NCBI GenBank assembly: GCA_021786705.1
Contig: JAJYMV010000134.1
Span: forward strand, 1-39,599
Direction of reading: 5' to 3'
DNA: 39,599 bases
DNA from: a bacterium
GTDB taxonomy: Bacteria; Vulcanimicrobiota; Vulcanimicrobiia; Vulcanimicrobiales; Vulcanimicrobiaceae
Each line of letters starts with the position of its first letter. Position 1 is the stretch's first letter. Shown here piece by piece: positions 9,269-18,663 of this stretch. The notes beneath the pieces are model-generated. The model searched no databases. It had not been told where the DNA came from and saw nothing but the letters and a program-made list of their open reading frames with translations. The position numbers were made by a program, and so were the translations under genes.

Positions 9269-10245
9269 ACGCGTCGGCGATCGATGCGTCGCTGGCATCG
9301 TTCGAGCGTCGATTGCTCGAACGCGTGAGCGAACACCGCTGCGGCGATCTGCTGCGCGAGGCGCTCGACTATCACTTTGGTTTCGGCGCGTTCGGCCCGA
9401 CGCGCGTCGGGAAGCGCCTCCGTCCGCAACTGCTCTTTCGCACGGCGTTTGCGCTCGGGGCGAACGCCGAAGAAGCCCTCGACGCCGCCGTCGCGGTCGA
9501 GATCCTCCATAATTATTCTCTCGTTCACGACGATATCGAAGATCGCGACGAGCTGCGGCACGGTCGCCCAACGCTCTGGTCGCGCTATGGCATCGCGCAA
9601 GCGATCAATGCCGGAGACGCGATGTGCGCGGTCAGTTTTCTCGCGCTGACGCAGAGCGAGGCGCGGCTCGGCGCGCGAGGGACGCTCGCCGCCGTGCGGA
9701 CGCTGCACGAGGCGCATCGGGCGATGTGCGACGGACAGGCGCGCGACATCGCCTTCGAATCGTGCGATGCCGTGGCGTTTGAGGAGTATCTCGAGATGAT
9801 CGCAGGGAAGACCGCCGCGCTCTTCGGTGCTGCCTGTGAATTGGGGGCGCTCTGCGCCGGCGCCGAGGCATCGACGGTGGAACGCGCGCGCGAATTCGGC
9901 CGCGAATATGGTATGGCATTTCAAATTCGCGACGATATGCTGGGAGTCTGGGGAAATGAGGCCGAGACCGGAAAACGCGTCGCGGGCGACCTCGCGCGGC
10001 GCAAGTGGAGTTTCCCGATCGTCTGGGCGCTCGCGCAGGCCGAGGGCGCCGCGCGCCGCATCGTCGCCGCGATGTATGCAAGCGGCCGGAGCCTCGGCGG
10101 CGACGAGGTAGAAGCGGTTCGCGACGCGCTCGACGAACTCGGTGCACGCCCGGCTTGCGAGAGCGCCATCGCGCAACGCCTGAACGCCCTTCAACGTTTC
10201 GGCGATGACGATCTCTATCGGTTTGCCGCCGATTCTCTTCGCTAG
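9265..10245 (+). CDS. Polyprenyl (geranylgeranyl-type) diphosphate synthase
   Basis: GKRLRPQLLF, EILHNYSLVHDDIEDRDELRHGRPTLW (DDxxD), QIRDDMLGVWG second motif; GTG start 9265. Confidence 0.92.
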   Translation: MNASAIDASLASFERRLLERVSEHRCGDLLREALDYHFGFGAFGPTRVGKRLRPQLLFRTAFALGANAEEALDAAVAVEILHNYSLVHDDIEDRDELRHGRPTLWSRYGIAQAINAGDAMCAVSFLALTQSEARLGARGTLAAVRTLHEAHRAMCDGQARDIAFESCDAVAFEEYLEMIAGKTAALFGAACELGALCAGAEASTVERAREFGREYGMAFQIRDDMLGVWGNEAETGKRVAGDLARRKWSFPIVWALAQAEGAARRIVAAMYASGRSLGGDEVEAVRDALDELGARPACESAIAQRLNALQRFGDDDLYRFAADSLR

Positions 10246-10263
10246 GAAAGGACCATCGACCGC

Positions 10264-13200
10264 GTGAGTACTCCTTCTGCATCCTTCCGCGATCGCGTCG
10301 AGGCAATCGCTCGACCGCTCCTCTATACCGTCCTCGCACTCGGGCTCGTCCTTCGCCTCGCGCTCATTCGAGAGAACGGGTTTTCGAACGATATTGCGGC
10401 GTTTGCGTCGTGGGCGATCACCCTAGCGACGCATCCGCTCTCGCAGTTTTACGGCAGCGCAGGCTTCGCCGATTACCCGCCCGGATATTTTTATCTCTTG
10501 CGCGCGATCGGCGTGCTGTGGACCCATCTCTTTGCCGCGCAAGGCGCCGGGAATGGCGCGCTCAATCTGCTCGTCAAGGTACCGGGCATTCTTGCCGATC
10601 TCGGTATCGGCGCATTGCTCTACGCCGTGGTCGCTCGCCTCGGCGGCAAAGCGCTCGGATTGCTCGCCGCCGTCCTTTACGTCCTCAATCCGGCAACGAT
10701 TTTTATCTCGGCGGTCTGGGGACAGGTCGACGCGGTCGCGGGCTTTTTCGCTCTGCTCGCCATATACGCGCTGCTGCGCAGCGGCGACGAGGAGCGCGGC
10801 ACGATGCGCTGGTCGATCCTCGCCTGGACGGCGTTCTCGTACTCGCTGCTGATTAAACCGCAGGCCGCGGTTCTTATTCCGCTCCTGCTCGCGTACGCGT
10901 TCGTGGGGACGCGTTGGCGCGCGACGAGTCTCCGTGCGGCGGGCGCAGGCATACTCGCCGCCTTCGGGCTCGCATGGCTCGTCGCCGTTCCCTTCCATCC
11001 CTCGTTCGATCCGGTCGCCGTGCTTGCATGGCTCTACGAACGCTATCAGTTCGGCGCGAGCGTCTATCCGGTCAATTCGGCGAATGCCATGAACCTCTGG
11101 ACGATCACCGCGCCGTTCTGGCAATCGGACTCGGCGACCATCTTCGGTATTCCGCAAGGGCTCTGGGGAATCGGGCTCGTCGTCGCCGCGACGGCCCTGG
11201 TGACGTGGCGGTACTTGCAGGAGCGCACCGAGGGGGCGCTGCTCGAAGCGGCGGCAATAGCGTTGCTTGCGTTTTACATGCTGGCGACGCGCATGCACGA
11301 GCGGTACAGTTTTGACGGAATTCTTTTTTGCATAGCGGCGATCGGCGTTGCGAGGCGCTACCTTTGGGGCGCGATCGTTCTCTCGATCGTTCTTTTCGTC
11401 AACCTGCAATACGCCTATGCGTATCTTCGCGTCGTGACCGACCATACGCCCGGCGTCAACGCGATGGATCTTTGGCCGACGGTGACGCACCCGCTCTCGC
11501 TCGTAGCCGTGCTGACGTTCTTTGCGCTCAGTTATGGTTTTCTTTCGATATCGGGAGAGAGCGAACCCGGCAAACGCGATGCCGACCCCTCGGTCGAGGC
11601 GATCAAGGCGTGGTTCGCTCGGGGCCCGCGGCGCTGGTTCGCTCCGCGCAATGGGTTGGCCGCGCTCGCCTGGCCGCTCGATTACCTGATATCCGGGGCC
11701 TTGACCGTCGCGAGTTTCGTTCTCTCGTTCGTTAATTATTGGAAGCCAGGTCAAAAAATATTCGACGAGATCTACTTCGCGCGAGCCGCCGAAGAGTATC
11801 TACGTAACGTTCGTATCTACGAAGACACGCATCCGCCGTTGACGAAGTTGCTCATCACGGCCTCGACGTGGCTCTTCGGTGGGTTGCCGCGTGGGGATAA
11901 CGCGCACGGGTGGCGCTTCGTCGACGTCCTCTTCGGTGCGTTGGTCATTCCGATCGTCTACGCATTCGCGCGGCGCGTCACGCGGTCGACGCTCTTTGCG
12001 ACGATCGCGACGACGCTCTTTCTCTTCGACGGAATGCATTACGTGCAATCGCGCATTGCGACGCCCGAGGGCATCGTGATCGTTTTTTCCGTCGCCGCCG
12101 TCTATGCATTCTACCGTTTCTGGATCGCCTCGCAGGTGAACGAACGGCAGCACGTCGATCTTCCGTGGTGGGCATATCCGGCCTCGGTCGCACTCTCGCT
12201 GGGTGTTGGATCGATATTCGGGGTTTTCTACGGAGCGATATTTACCAAACTCAATCCTACGGCGAACCCGACCGTCACCACGGTCGCCGAGGTGCTGATC
12301 GCCCTCTACGTCGCCGTCGGCCTTTACCTACTGGGGCGGCTCGTCGTGCTCCCGAAAATCTTCGGCGATGCCCGAAGGGAGTTCAGCTTTCCCGACGGCT
12401 CGCTCGCGCTTGTCGGCCCGGATGGAATTCGCGTCGAGACCTTTGACGGCGGTCGCATCGAGCCCGACCGGAAGACGCCGATTCGTGGTTCGCAGACGAC
12501 GGTTGAAAATGGGGCGCTCGTGGCGCGGATCGAACCGGGCGTCGAGTTCGAGTATCGCCGCGACGGCAGCGTGCGGTACGCAACGCCCGACGGCGCCGTT
12601 CTTTACACCGGGAATCGCATCGAAAGCGATGCCGGCGAACGCGAGGATGGCCGCAGTGCGGGGTGGTGGCTGATCGCCTTTACCGTCGCCCTCGGCTGCC
12701 TCATTGCCAGTAAGTGGTACGGAGTCATGGGCTTCGGCGTGAGCTGGCTCGTGCTAATTCTCGTCGCTTCGCAGCGCTTCTTGAAAAAGAAAATCGCCCT
12801 GTGGGGGAACCCGCGTGGGTTCCGGCTCGACGTCGCGCTGCTCTCGATCGTCTTTATCAGCATGACGGTCTATATGTTGGCGTGGGTGCCCGATATCGCA
12901 CGCAACGCGAAATCGGTGAACGAAATCCACAATTTTAACGATGTCGTCTACCGACAGTACACGATGTTCGAGTACCACGATCACCTGAAAGCGACGCATC
13001 CATACTCTTCGAAGTTCTGGGAATGGCCGCTCGATATGGTGCCGGTGGCGTACTATTACAAAGATCTACGAACGAATCCGACCGATCCGAACGGCTGTTG
13101 CGTACGCGAGATCACCTCGATGCCCAACCCGTTCATTCTCTGGTTTGGGTTACTCGCGATTCCGATCGTCGGCGTTCTTGCATGGAGGGAGCGGCACAAG

Positions 13201-13524
13201 GGCTACGCCTTGCTGGTGCTCGACTACCTCCTCCAATGGCTACCGTGGTCGCTCTCGCCGCGTATCGCCTTCGAGTACCATTACTACGTCGATATTCCGC
13301 TCGTCTGCATCTGCAACGCCATCGTGCTGCAACGCCTCTGGCAGTGGGGCGATGGGCAGGAAGAGGCGAAGAAGATGCTCGCTCGCGGGCTTGTCGGCGC
13401 CTACGTCCTGCTCGTGATCGCCGGCTTCATCTATTTTTTCCCGATCCTCTCGGCGACGCCGATTACCTGGAATGCGTGGCACCAGCGAATGTGGTTCTCG
13501 AAATGGATCATCGGGCCGGGGTAG
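10264..13524 (+). CDS. Very large GT-C glycosyltransferase: N-terminal GT-C module fused to C-terminal protein O-mannosyltransferase (PMT/GT39)-like module
   Basis: 1086 aa. N-half: NDIAAFASWA...DYPPGYFYLLRAIG, many TMs. C-half: FDEIYFARAAEEYL...THPPLTKLLI, ASKWYGVMGF, HPYSSKFWEWPLDMVPVAYYY (PMT and PMT_4TMC signatures). Confidence 0.8.
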   Translation: MSTPSASFRDRVEAIARPLLYTVLALGLVLRLALIRENGFSNDIAAFASWAITLATHPLSQFYGSAGFADYPPGYFYLLRAIGVLWTHLFAAQGAGNGALNLLVKVPGILADLGIGALLYAVVARLGGKALGLLAAVLYVLNPATIFISAVWGQVDAVAGFFALLAIYALLRSGDEERGTMRWSILAWTAFSYSLLIKPQAAVLIPLLLAYAFVGTRWRATSLRAAGAGILAAFGLAWLVAVPFHPSFDPVAVLAWLYERYQFGASVYPVNSANAMNLWTITAPFWQSDSATIFGIPQGLWGIGLVVAATALVTWRYLQERTEGALLEAAAIALLAFYMLATRMHERYSFDGILFCIAAIGVARRYLWGAIVLSIVLFVNLQYAYAYLRVVTDHTPGVNAMDLWPTVTHPLSLVAVLTFFALSYGFLSISGESEPGKRDADPSVEAIKAWFARGPRRWFAPRNGLAALAWPLDYLISGALTVASFVLSFVNYWKPGQKIFDEIYFARAAEEYLRNVRIYEDTHPPLTKLLITASTWLFGGLPRGDNAHGWRFVDVLFGALVIPIVYAFARRVTRSTLFATIATTLFLFDGMHYVQSRIATPEGIVIVFSVAAVYAFYRFWIASQVNERQHVDLPWWAYPASVALSLGVGSIFGVFYGAIFTKLNPTANPTVTTVAEVLIALYVAVGLYLLGRLVVLPKIFGDARREFSFPDGSLALVGPDGIRVETFDGGRIEPDRKTPIRGSQTTVENGALVARIEPGVEFEYRRDGSVRYATPDGAVLYTGNRIESDAGEREDGRSAGWWLIAFTVALGCLIASKWYGVMGFGVSWLVLILVASQRFLKKKIALWGNPRGFRLDVALLSIVFISMTVYMLAWVPDIARNAKSVNEIHNFNDVVYRQYTMFEYHDHLKATHPYSSKFWEWPLDMVPVAYYYKDLRTNPTDPNGCCVREITSMPNPFILWFGLLAIPIVGVLAWRERHKGYALLVLDYLLQWLPWSLSPRIAFEYHYYVDIPLVCICNAIVLQRLWQWGDGQEEAKKMLARGLVGAYVLLVIAGFIYFFPILSATPITWNAWHQRMWFSKWIIGPG

Positions 13525-13553
13525 CGGGCGGGCTGGGGGCGAATCCCTAGGGC

Positions 13554-14306
13554 ATGTCCGGTCACAGTAAATGGCACAATATCCGCCTGCGCAAAGGCAA
13601 GGTCGATGCGCAGCGCGGCGCCCTCTTCACGAAACTCAGCAAGGAAATCATCCTTGCTGTGCGGGGCGGCTCACCCGATCCCGAGGCGAATTACCGCCTC
13701 AAGATGGCCGTCGAGAAAGCCCGCGCGAACAACATGCCGCGCGAGAATATCGCGCGCGCCATCGCGCGCGGCGGCGGCTCGGGGAACGAACGCGAGATCG
13801 AAGAGATTCGCTATGAAGGCTACGGCCCGCACGGGCTCGCCGTCGTCGCCGATGCGGCGACCGATAACCGCAACCGCACCGCCGGCGAGCTGCGATTCCT
13901 CTTTCAAAAACACAAAGGCGCGCTCGGCGAGACCGGGAGCGTCGGGTGGATGTTCGACCATCTTGGCATTCTTGAGGTCGATGCAGCCGGCCGGGAGGAA
14001 GACGCGTTTCTCGAACGGGCGTTGGTCGATGGGGTCGTCGACATCGAATGTGGCGATCCGACCGCGACCGTCTATTGCGAGATCGAAGCGCTGCGAAACG
14101 TTCGCGAAGCGCTGAGTGCGGCCGGGCTTACCGTGCGCGATGCCTACCTCGGCGTTCGAGCGAAGACGCCGATTGCGTTGGAGGGCGAGCGCCTCGGCGA
14201 GGCACTGGCATTTTACGATGCGTTAGAAGAACATCCCGATATCGTGCGCGTCTTTATCAATCTCGATGCCAGCGAAGCGGCGTTAGAAGCGTTGGCGGTA
14301 GGATGA
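13554..14306 (+). CDS. yebC: YebC/PmpR family regulator (TACO1 family)
   Basis: MSGHSKWHNIRLRKGKVDAQRGALFTKLSKEIILAVRGGSPDPEANYRLKMAVEKARANNMPRENI. Confidence 0.95.
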   Translation: MSGHSKWHNIRLRKGKVDAQRGALFTKLSKEIILAVRGGSPDPEANYRLKMAVEKARANNMPRENIARAIARGGGSGNEREIEEIRYEGYGPHGLAVVADAATDNRNRTAGELRFLFQKHKGALGETGSVGWMFDHLGILEVDAAGREEDAFLERALVDGVVDIECGDPTATVYCEIEALRNVREALSAAGLTVRDAYLGVRAKTPIALEGERLGEALAFYDALEEHPDIVRVFINLDASEAALEALAVG

Positions 14307-14956
14307 AGCTCGCGCCGTCGTTGCTTTCGGCGAACTTCGCGCGGATCGGCGAGGAGATCGCCGCCGTCGTCGATGCGGGAGCCGATTACCTGCACCTCGA
14401 CGTGATGGATGGTCGCTTCGTACCGAATATCACCTGGGGGCCGAAGATCATCGGGGATCTCCGCCCGCTGACGAAGCTCCCATTCGACGCGCATCTCATG
14501 ATCGTCGAGCCGGAACGATACGTCGAAGCCTTCGTCGCCGCGGGCGCCGATATCGTCACCTTTCATCTGGAGGCGACGCCGCACGCGCAGCGCTTGCTCG
14601 CGCACCTGCGCGGCCTCGGTGTGAAAGCGGGGATCGCTCTCGATCCTCAAACGCCGATCTCCGCGCTCGTCGATATCGTGGAGGACTGCGATCTGCTGCT
14701 GGTGATGAGCGTCAATCCGGGATTCGGCGGACAGAGTTTTTTGACGCGGTCGTTGGCGAAAATTCGCGAAGCGCGCGCGTTGGTCGCGCAACGCAACCCA
14801 CGCTGCGAGATCGAAGTCGATGGCGGGATCAACGCGCAAACGCTGCCGCTCGTCGCGGAGGCGGGGGCCGATATTGCGGTCATGGGATCGGCGGTTTTCG
14901 ACGGCATCGATCCCGCCGCTCGACTACGCTCGCTGCGCGCATCGCTCGCGACGTAA
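14303..14956 (+). CDS. rpe: Ribulose-phosphate 3-epimerase
   Basis: MKLAPSLLSANFARIGEEI...HLDVMDGRFVPNITWGP...MSVNPGFGGQSF...EVDGGIN. Confidence 0.95.
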   Translation: MKLAPSLLSANFARIGEEIAAVVDAGADYLHLDVMDGRFVPNITWGPKIIGDLRPLTKLPFDAHLMIVEPERYVEAFVAAGADIVTFHLEATPHAQRLLAHLRGLGVKAGIALDPQTPISALVDIVEDCDLLLVMSVNPGFGGQSFLTRSLAKIREARALVAQRNPRCEIEVDGGINAQTLPLVAEAGADIAVMGSAVFDGIDPAARLRSLRASLAT

Positions 14957-14959
14957 GGT

Positions 14960-15961
14960 ATGGGGCTCTCCGAGAATGCAACGATCGCGGCGATTCGCGA
15001 AGAGCTCGGCGAAGCCGGGCGTTCGCGCATCGAGGTAGGAATCGGTGACGACGCCGCGCTCTGGCAGCCGTCGCGGAGCGATCGCAGTGCGATCAGTACC
15101 GATGCCTTCGTCGATGGCATTCATTTTCGGCGAGCTACGACTCCGCTCGATCGAATCGGCGCGCGAGCGATAGCCGCGAGCGTGAGCGATCTCGCCGCGA
15201 TGGGCGCTCGCCCGCGCCTCGCGACCGTCGCGCTCGGCGTTCCGGGCGACTTCACGCTCGAGGATATCCGCTTGCTCTATCGCGGCATCGCGCGTGCGGC
15301 GACCGAACAGGGGGTTGCGGTCGCCGGAGGCGATAGCACGGCATCCCCGGTGCTCTCGCTCGCGGTGACCGCAATCGGCGAGGTGCGCGCGTCGCACGTC
15401 AAGCGCCGCGACGGAGCACGTCTCGGCGACACGATCGCCGTGACCGGGCCGCTTGGGGCGAGTGCGGCGGGGCTGCGCGCGCTCGACGACCTGCGCCTGC
15501 TCGACGAGCCGCTCCGCGGCCGCGCCATCGATGCGTACGAAAATGCGCGAGCGCGCGTGCCCGAGGGGCGATGGCTCGCGGGCAGCTCGCACGTGCGAGC
15601 GATGATCGATTGCTCCGATGGGCTCGGCCGCGACTGTGCGCGTCTTGCTGCGGCCTCGGGGGTCGGCATCCTCCTCGATCGTATTCCGGTCGCCCCGGAG
15701 ATTGCGGCGGTAGCACTGGCGACCGGTGAGAATGCCGAGGAGCTCGCACTCGCCGGCGGCGAGGATTACGAATTGATCGTAGCGATTGCGACGCCGGCAT
15801 TCGCGCATCTTCAAAGGCGATTTCAGAAACGCTTCGGGCGGGAATTGCTTGCGGTGGGGCGCTGCGATGCGCAGGCGGGAGTCCGCTGGTGGAGAAGCGG
15901 AAGCGCGACTCCGGTCGATCGGTATGGTTGGGACCACTTTGAAGTAGGAGAGACGCAATGA
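14960..15961 (+). CDS. thiL: Thiamine-monophosphate kinase
   Basis: VGIGDDAALW, STDAFVDGIHF, ASVSDLAAMGARP, VAGGDSTAS, MIDCSDGLGRD. Confidence 0.93.
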   Translation: MGLSENATIAAIREELGEAGRSRIEVGIGDDAALWQPSRSDRSAISTDAFVDGIHFRRATTPLDRIGARAIAASVSDLAAMGARPRLATVALGVPGDFTLEDIRLLYRGIARAATEQGVAVAGGDSTASPVLSLAVTAIGEVRASHVKRRDGARLGDTIAVTGPLGASAAGLRALDDLRLLDEPLRGRAIDAYENARARVPEGRWLAGSSHVRAMIDCSDGLGRDCARLAAASGVGILLDRIPVAPEIAAVALATGENAEELALAGGEDYELIVAIATPAFAHLQRRFQKRFGRELLAVGRCDAQAGVRWWRSGSATPVDRYGWDHFEVGETQ

Positions 15962-16917
15962 ACGGCGAGCGCGACGAAGTCCTTTCGTATCCGCTCATTG
16001 GGAGCATCCAAAATAGCGTCGGCATGGGCTTTATCGGCAATCAGGCATTCGCCGCCGTCGCCCACGGCCTCGGCCTGCGCGTCGTTCACGCCGAGTCGAT
16101 GTTCGCCGGGGCCCACGGCGGTTTCTCGGGGCGAGCGACGCATTATGCCGACCCGACCAATTTTCGGCGCGACGTTCGGTTTCTCGTCGAACAGGAACCG
16201 CGCGTCATTCTTGTCGGATTTCTTCCAAAAGCGATCTACGTTGATATCGTGGCCCAGGCGTTGCGGGATTTCTCCGGAATCGTGGTTCTCGATCCGGTTA
16301 TCGGCGACGGAAAGAAGGGGCTCTACGTCAGCGAGGAGACCGCGCGTGCGATCGTCGAGCTGTTGCTCCCCGTCGCGCAGATCGTGACGCCGAATCGCTT
16401 CGAGGCCGACGTCCTCACCGGCGGTGTCGGCGATACGTTTACCGAGTTCGGATTTCTCAATGCGCTCTTCGACCTCGGTCCGAAAGGGATCGTCGTCACG
16501 TCGTACGAGCGCGATCCCGAGAAGCATCGCAGCCGGTTGCTCTTTACCAACGGATATAATTACGCGCGTATCTCCGCTCCATACTATCCGGCATATCCGG
16601 CGCACGGAGCGGGTGACGTGTTCGCCGCAGCGATGGCGTGTTTCGTCGCGCTCGGCGCCTCGCCGTTTGCCGCGACCTTGTTGGCGACGACGCTCGCGGC
16701 ACGGGCGGTGGCGAATACCTCGCCGTATGGCGGAGCGACCGTCGATCCCGTCGCGGCGCTGGAAAAATGGAATCCGAGCGGCTACCAGCTCGACGATCAA
16801 CGCACGATGGGCTTCTGCGAACGCTCCAACGTCAAGAGCGAACTGATGAAAGCGACGGCGATCGATGCGCCGCGGCTGAAGTTCGCTCCTCCGAAACATA
16901 AAATACTCTACGGATGA
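15958..16917 (+). CDS. Pyridoxal/hydroxymethylpyrimidine kinase family (PdxK/PdxY-like)
   Basis: IVVLDPVIGDGKKGLYVSEETARAIVELLLPVAQIVTPNRFEADVLTG; AHGAGDVFAAAMACFVALG. Confidence 0.82.
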   Translation: MNGERDEVLSYPLIGSIQNSVGMGFIGNQAFAAVAHGLGLRVVHAESMFAGAHGGFSGRATHYADPTNFRRDVRFLVEQEPRVILVGFLPKAIYVDIVAQALRDFSGIVVLDPVIGDGKKGLYVSEETARAIVELLLPVAQIVTPNRFEADVLTGGVGDTFTEFGFLNALFDLGPKGIVVTSYERDPEKHRSRLLFTNGYNYARISAPYYPAYPAHGAGDVFAAAMACFVALGASPFAATLLATTLAARAVANTSPYGGATVDPVAALEKWNPSGYQLDDQRTMGFCERSNVKSELMKATAIDAPRLKFAPPKHKILYG

Positions 16918-17336
16918 GCCCGGGGAGCATCACGTTCGGCGAGCGCGCGAACGGCGCTGCGCTGGAGATCGAAATTCTCGGCTATCGTTATCCCGACGTC
17001 GCCGAGCCCGACGGGCTCGACTTGCTCGACGTCGCCGCTCGGCTCTACGCACCTCCCGTAGAGAGCGCGTTCGATCTCGCCGTCCGCGTGCGCGAACTTG
17101 AAAACCTTCGCTCCTACCTCGAACGGATCGCCGGCGGAAACGGGCCGCGCGAACTCCTTCGCTTTGCCGACGGGCTCTTCGAATTGACCTTCGCACCGAG
17201 CCGTCGCGGCCCCGTGCTCGTGGGAGTGATGTTACGCGACGTCGAGCGCGCGCACGTCCGCGTGGAGTATCTGGTGACGCTCGAACCGCACCATATCGGC
17301 AAGGCGGTCGGTGCGCTCGACGCCGTGTTACGGTAA
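16914..17336 (+). CDS. Hypothetical protein (140 aa), possibly WapI-like fold
   Basis: ATGA overlap with upstream gene; IEILGYRYPDV...WapI-like layout of short beta segments and helix; no confident family. Confidence 0.5.
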   Translation: MSPGSITFGERANGAALEIEILGYRYPDVAEPDGLDLLDVAARLYAPPVESAFDLAVRVRELENLRSYLERIAGGNGPRELLRFADGLFELTFAPSRRGPVLVGVMLRDVERAHVRVEYLVTLEPHHIGKAVGALDAVLR

Positions 17337-17755
17337 TCCGCGCGTCGCCAACCAACCATCGAGCGCGGCGACGAACGGCGCGAACGTCGTTCGGTGAAGA
17401 TGGTGATCCCCTTCGGAAAGCGTTGTCACGACGGTGCCGGGAGCGGTCGCGTGAAGCGATCGGTCGTAGCAGTCGCGAGGGATAATGCTCTCCCGCGCCG
17501 CCCCAGGAATGACCGGCGAGCAGTTCGATCGGTTCGCCGATTGCGCGTGCGACCGCTATAGCGTCGGAAGTACATTGCGCGAGCGTCATCGAGCCGGTGC
17601 TGCTCGCAGAATCGCCATGTCCGCGTCGATCGTAGGCGTACACGCGATACCGCGACACGAGATGTTCGGCGAGTCGCGTCCAGGATCGCCGGGCCGTTTT
17701 CGCCCCAGCGTTCGAGCGTCGTTTCGGCTCCGACCTCGAAAGCGACCTTACGCAT
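17328..17755 (-). pseudogene. Degraded alpha/beta hydrolase, fragments in three different frames
   Basis: Frame 1: MRKVAFEVGAETTLERWGENGPAIL; frame 2: SWTRLAEHLVSRYRVYAYDRRGHGDS...IELLAGHSWGGAGE; frame 3: ESIIPRDCYDRSLHATAPGTVVTTLSEGDHHLHRTTFAPFVAALDGWLATRGLP-stop. Confidence 0.75.
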
Positions 17756-18647
17756 CGTCGTCGGCGTGACGCGAACGAAAGGTGAGTTCGGAGATCGCCG
17801 ATTTGTCGAGATCGCCGAGGCCGATCTTTCGGAGGCGTTCGTACTGCCGATGCGTCGCTTCGGCGATCGGCAGCCGCAGTCGTGCTTCGCGAGCGAGCGC
17901 GAGTGCGATGCCGGAGTCCTTGGCGGCATGTGCGGCGGAGAAATAGGTCTCGTGTTCGCGCGCGATCATATCGGCGCCGTCGGTCGCTCGAACGCGCGAA
18001 TCGGCGCCGGTCCGAGCGAAGACCTCGAGCACGAGGTCGAGATCGAGGCCGAGCGCATCGGCGAGCCCGAGCCCTTCGGCGAGCGCCGCGGTGTTGGCGT
18101 TCATCGCCATGTTGACGAGCGCTTTGAGCGCGGCGGCGCGCCCCGCCTCACCGACATAAACGAGCGACGAGCTGATATCGCGCAAAAACGGTTCGCAGCG
18201 CTCGAAGACCGCGCGGTCGCCGCCGATCATGAGATAGAGGCTCCCTTCGCGAGCCTGAACGATCGAGCTCGCCATACACCCTTCGATCGCCGACGCTCCC
18301 GCCGCACGCGCGCGCCGTTCGACTTCGATGTGGGTCGCTGGTGCCACCGTGGCGCAGTTGACGAACGTACGGCCGCGCGCGTCGCGCAGCAACGAGTCTT
18401 CGCCGTCGCTGAAAATCTGCAGCATCGCTGCATCGTCGCTGACGACGGTGAGCACGATATCGCAGTGGGGAGGAAGCTCGGCCGGGTGAGCGGCTACGAC
18501 GGAACCCACCTGCGCTGCAAGGCGGCGGGCGGAGTTTTCGTCGATATCGTAGACCGAGGGGATCGCGTATCCGAGGTCGTGGAGGCGAAGCGCGATGTTC
18601 GCGCCCATGCGCCCGGTCCCGACGATGCCGATGCGTTGCTTCGACAC
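17748..18647 (-). CDS. NAD(P)-dependent beta-hydroxyacid dehydrogenase (3-hydroxyisobutyrate dehydrogenase family)
   Basis: RIGIVGTGRMGANIALRLHDLGY; VNCATVAPATH; KALVNMAMNANTAALAEGLGLADALGLD; AKDSGIALALA. Confidence 0.88.
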   Translation of the reverse strand: MSKQRIGIVGTGRMGANIALRLHDLGYAIPSVYDIDENSARRLAAQVGSVVAAHPAELPPHCDIVLTVVSDDAAMLQIFSDGEDSLLRDARGRTFVNCATVAPATHIEVERRARAAGASAIEGCMASSIVQAREGSLYLMIGGDRAVFERCEPFLRDISSSLVYVGEAGRAAALKALVNMAMNANTAALAEGLGLADALGLDLDLVLEVFARTGADSRVRATDGADMIAREHETYFSAAHAAKDSGIALALAREARLRLPIAEATHRQYERLRKIGLGDLDKSAISELTFRSRHADDDA

Positions 18648-18663
18648 GCCGGTCGCGGCGCGG

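Noticed and set aside
10423-11754. 443-aa minus-strand ORF
   Set aside because: Antisense to the GT-C gene; charged low-complexity translation with no motif.
14960-16917. Possible TPP riboswitch upstream of thiL/pdxK
   Set aside because: rpe and thiL are separated by only 3 nt and thiL/pdxK overlap; no room for an aptamer and no THI-box sequence.
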